Shown piece by piece: positions 62,094 through 64,000 of a stretch of DNA of 64,000 nt; position 1 is the first letter of the stretch; every line of letters begins with the position of its first letter. The stretch comes from Streptomyces sp. NBC_01288. GTDB taxonomy: Bacteria; Actinomycetota; Actinomycetes; Streptomycetales; Streptomycetaceae. The stretch spans positions 372,001 to 436,000 of the forward strand of contig NZ_CP108427.1 in the NCBI RefSeq assembly GCF_035982055.1. Reading direction: 5' to 3'. The position numbers and the translations under genes were made by a program. Below the pieces are notes generated by a model. It was not told the origin of the DNA. It saw only the letters and a program-made list of their open reading frames with translations, and ran no database searches.

Positions 62094-63080
62094 ATGACGA
62101 CAACCACCCATGAACTCGCGATCTCAGCCACCGCGCTGCGCAAGGCCTACGGGGACAAGACGGTCCTCGACGGCATCGACCTGGCCGTCCCGGCCGGTAC
62201 CGTCTTCTCCCTGCTCGGTCCGAACGGCGCCGGCAAGACCACCGCCGTCAAGATCCTCTCCACCCTCGTCACCGCCGACGCCGGCGAGCTGCGGGTAGGC
62301 GGCCACGACCTGGCCACCGACGCGCAGGCCGTGCGGGCCGCGATCGGTGTCACCGGACAGTTCTCCGCCGTCGACGGTCTGATCACCGGCGAGGAGAACA
62401 TGCTCCTCATGGCGGACCTGCACCACCTGTCCAAGCAGGAGGGACGGCGGGTCGCCGCCGAGCTGCTGGAGCGCTTCGACCTCGCCGAGGCCGCGAAGAA
62501 GCCCGCGTCCACCTACTCCGGCGGTATGAAGCGCCGCCTCGACCTCGCCATGACCCTGGTCGGCAGCCCGCGGATCATCTTCCTCGACGAACCGACCACC
62601 GGCCTCGACCCCCGCAGCCGGCACAACATGTGGGGCATCATCCGGGAGCTGGTCGCGGGCGGTACGACCGTCTTCCTCACCACCCAGTACCTGGACGAGG
62701 CCGACGAACTCGCCGACCACATCGCGGTGTTGAACGACGGCAAGCTCGTCGCCGAAGGCAGCGCCGAGGAGTTGAAGCGGCTCGTCCCGGGCGGCCACGT
62801 GCGGCTCCGGTTCACCGACCCGGACGCCTACCAGTCCGCCGCGACGGCCCTGCGCGAGGTCACCCGGTTCGACGAGACGCTCTCGCTTCAGATCCCCAGC
62901 GGCGGCAGCCAGCGTGAACTGCGCGCCATTCTCGACTGGTTGGACGCCGCCGACATCGAGGCGGACGAGCTGACCGTGCACACCCCCGACCTCGACGACG
63001 TGTTCTTCGCCCTCACCGGCGGCGCCAAGGTCCCCCACCAGCCCAGCGTGCCCGTCCAGCCCAAGGAGAACGTCCGATGA
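62094..63080 (+). CDS. DrrA-type ABC exporter ATP-binding protein
   Basis: A 328-aa ATPase of the daunorubicin-resistance DrrA group. Walker A GPNGAGKTTA (~43-52), Q-loop in VTGQFSAVDGLITGEENM, signature YSGGMKRRLDLA, Walker B IIFLDEPTTGLDP and H-loop region FLTTQYLDEADEL, where a glutamine replaces the usual H as in this group. The C-terminal ~100 residues (DUF4162-like) are typical. Its last codons overlap the permease ATG (ATGA, 63077-63080). It powers export of a drug or lipid-like molecule. Confidence 0.92.
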   Translation: MTTTTHELAISATALRKAYGDKTVLDGIDLAVPAGTVFSLLGPNGAGKTTAVKILSTLVTADAGELRVGGHDLATDAQAVRAAIGVTGQFSAVDGLITGEENMLLMADLHHLSKQEGRRVAAELLERFDLAEAAKKPASTYSGGMKRRLDLAMTLVGSPRIIFLDEPTTGLDPRSRHNMWGIIRELVAGGTTVFLTTQYLDEADELADHIAVLNDGKLVAEGSAEELKRLVPGGHVRLRFTDPDAYQSAATALREVTRFDETLSLQIPSGGSQRELRAILDWLDAADIEADELTVHTPDLDDVFFALTGGAKVPHQPSVPVQPKENVR

Positions 63081-63862
63081 GCACCCTCTCCCTCGCCGTC
63101 CGTGACTCGTCCACGATGCTGCGCCGCAACCTGCTGCACGTACGGCGCTACCCGTCCCTCACCCTGAACCTGCTGCTCACGCCGATCATGCTGTTGCTGC
63201 TCTTCGTCTACATCTTCGGCGATGTGCTGAGCACGGGCATCGGCGGCGCGGACCGCTCCGACTACGTCGCGTACCTCGTCCCAGGCATCCTGATGATGAC
63301 CATCGGCGGCACCGTGATCGGCACCGCGGTGTCGGTCGCCACCGACATGAACGAGGGCATCATCGCCCGCTTCCGGACCATGGCGATCCATCGCGGGTCC
63401 GTGCTCGTCGGGCACGTCGTCGGCAGTGTGATCCAGTGCGTCGCCAGCGTCGTCCTCGTCGGCGCGGTCGCCGTGGCCATCGGTTTCCGGTCCACGGACG
63501 CCACGGTCCTGGAGTGGCTGGCGGCGTTCGGGCTGCTCGCACTGTTCTCCCTGGCGCTCACCTGGATCGCGGTCGGGATGGGCATGGTCAGCCCGAGCGC
63601 CGAGGCGGCGGCCAACAGCGCTCAGCCGCTGATCCTCCTCCCGCTGATCTCCAGCGCGTTCATCCCGGCCGACACCATGCCGGGCTGGTTCCAGCCCATC
63701 GCCCAGTACCAGCCGTTCACCCCGGCCATCGAGACCCTGCGCGGCCTGCTGCTCGGCACCGAGATCGGCAACAACTGGTGGATCGCGCTCGCCTGGTGCG
63801 TCGGCCTGACCGTGCTCGGCTACCGCTGGTCCACGGCCGCGTTCAACCGCGACCCGAAGTAG
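63077..63862 (+). CDS. DrrB-type ABC exporter permease
   Basis: A 261-aa ABC-2 type membrane protein with six predicted helices (LTLNLLLTPIMLLLLFVYIFG, YLVPGILMMTIGGTVIGTAV, LFSLALTWIAVGMGMV). The conserved segment AEAAANSAQPLILLPLISSAF and PGWFQPIAQYQPFTP match DrrB-like permeases. Coupled to the ATPase gene by ATGA; together they form a complete exporter. No biosynthetic gene cluster is adjacent in the window. Confidence 0.92.
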   Translation: MSTLSLAVRDSSTMLRRNLLHVRRYPSLTLNLLLTPIMLLLLFVYIFGDVLSTGIGGADRSDYVAYLVPGILMMTIGGTVIGTAVSVATDMNEGIIARFRTMAIHRGSVLVGHVVGSVIQCVASVVLVGAVAVAIGFRSTDATVLEWLAAFGLLALFSLALTWIAVGMGMVSPSAEAAANSAQPLILLPLISSAFIPADTMPGWFQPIAQYQPFTPAIETLRGLLLGTEIGNNWWIALAWCVGLTVLGYRWSTAAFNRDPK

Positions 63863-64000
63863 TCGCCATGACAGCGCGGGCCGCCTCCCGCAACTCGTCC
63901 CGCCCCAGGGCGGCGTACTCCGACACCGCGTCGGTGTACGCCGCCCCGTCGGCGTCCTCGGCCGCCTGCCGGGCGAGGTCCGCCGACATCGTCGGCTGGA
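63843..64000 (-). CDS. Unidentified gene, 3' part only (continues past window end)
   Basis: A frame open from the window end to a stop at 63843 encodes ~52 residues (including ADLARQAAEDADGAAYTDAV, then YAALGRDELREAARAVM). It has normal streptomycete codon bias and a helical, Ala-rich composition, and its last 20 bp overlap the 3' end of the permease gene. Only the C-terminus is visible and I recognise no domain. It could also be a chance open frame. Confidence 0.4.
   Translation of the reverse strand, partial: QPTMSADLARQAAEDADGAAYTDAVSEYAALGRDELREAARAVMATTSGRG

Noticed and set aside
61473..63862. Part of an antibiotic gene cluster (SRPBCC cyclase plus DrrAB exporter)
   Set aside because: No polyketide synthase, NRPS or tailoring enzymes are adjacent; these families are widespread outside biosynthetic clusters.

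Overview
The window is a 64 kb piece of a high-GC actinomycete chromosome, almost certainly Streptomyces. The evidence is third-position GC bias, frequent GTG starts, GTGA/ATGA translational coupling, many TetR/MarR/LacI/ROK/GlxA/MmyB-type regulators, Tat and lipoprotein leaders, and sugar ABC operons without their own ATPase, as in streptomycetes that use a shared MsiK-type ATPase. The content is accessory: carbohydrate-use islands, regulator-plus-target pairs and some gene wreckage. I see no rRNA, tRNA, CRISPR array, insertion sequence or phage module.

Region 1 (1-9.2 kb): the 3' end of a GH42 beta-galactosidase, a NarL-type two-component pair, an orphan Tat-exported solute-binding protein behind a perfect 20-bp palindrome, an internally deleted HTH-type pseudogene, a TetR with an operator placed in a divergent promoter (DUF2218 gene), a YraQ/DUF318-type permease behind a CsoR/CstR-like palindrome, a deletion scar joining the 3' ends of a TetR gene and a FAD monooxygenase gene, and a phosphotransferase. 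Region 2 (9.2-29 kb): SDRs, a one-chain HxlR-peroxiredoxin fusion divergent from an enolase in an accessory setting, a GlxA regulator, a MarR/oxidoreductase unit under a 51-bp palindrome, MMPL/TetR, a FAD dehydrogenase, an SDR/MmyB-like regulator pair, an expansin, a carboxylesterase and an MFS transporter.

Region 3 (29-41 kb): a ROK regulator, then a LacI regulator followed by solute-binding protein, two permeases, GH38 alpha-mannosidase and GH2 beta-galactosidase, reading as one operon for uptake and cytoplasmic breakdown of mannose/galactose-containing glycans. Region 4 (41-44.4 kb): a MOSC-flavodoxin-reductase-ferredoxin fusion, a small secreted repeat protein, and an ECF sigma factor with a small membrane protein.

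Region 5 (44.4-61.4 kb) is the most coherent system. A secreted GH27 alpha-galactosidase with a lectin-like propeller, a lipoprotein plus two permeases and a cytoplasmic GH36 alpha-galactosidase release and import galactose. An SDR (likely galactose dehydrogenase), a mutarotase-like protein, galactonate dehydratase (DgoD), a PfkB-type 2-keto-3-deoxy sugar acid kinase and a KDPGal-type aldolase then form a nearly complete De Ley-Doudoroff route to pyruvate and glyceraldehyde-3-phosphate, with a FadR/GntR regulator inside. The same 30-bp AT-rich element (23 of 30 identical) overlaps the -35 boxes of the GH27 gene and the transporter operon. A divergent 1361-aa GH2 enzyme carries discoidin modules inserted inside its catalytic architecture. 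Region 6 (61.4-64 kb): an SRPBCC protein and a DrrA/DrrB-type ABC exporter pair, then the end of an unidentified gene.
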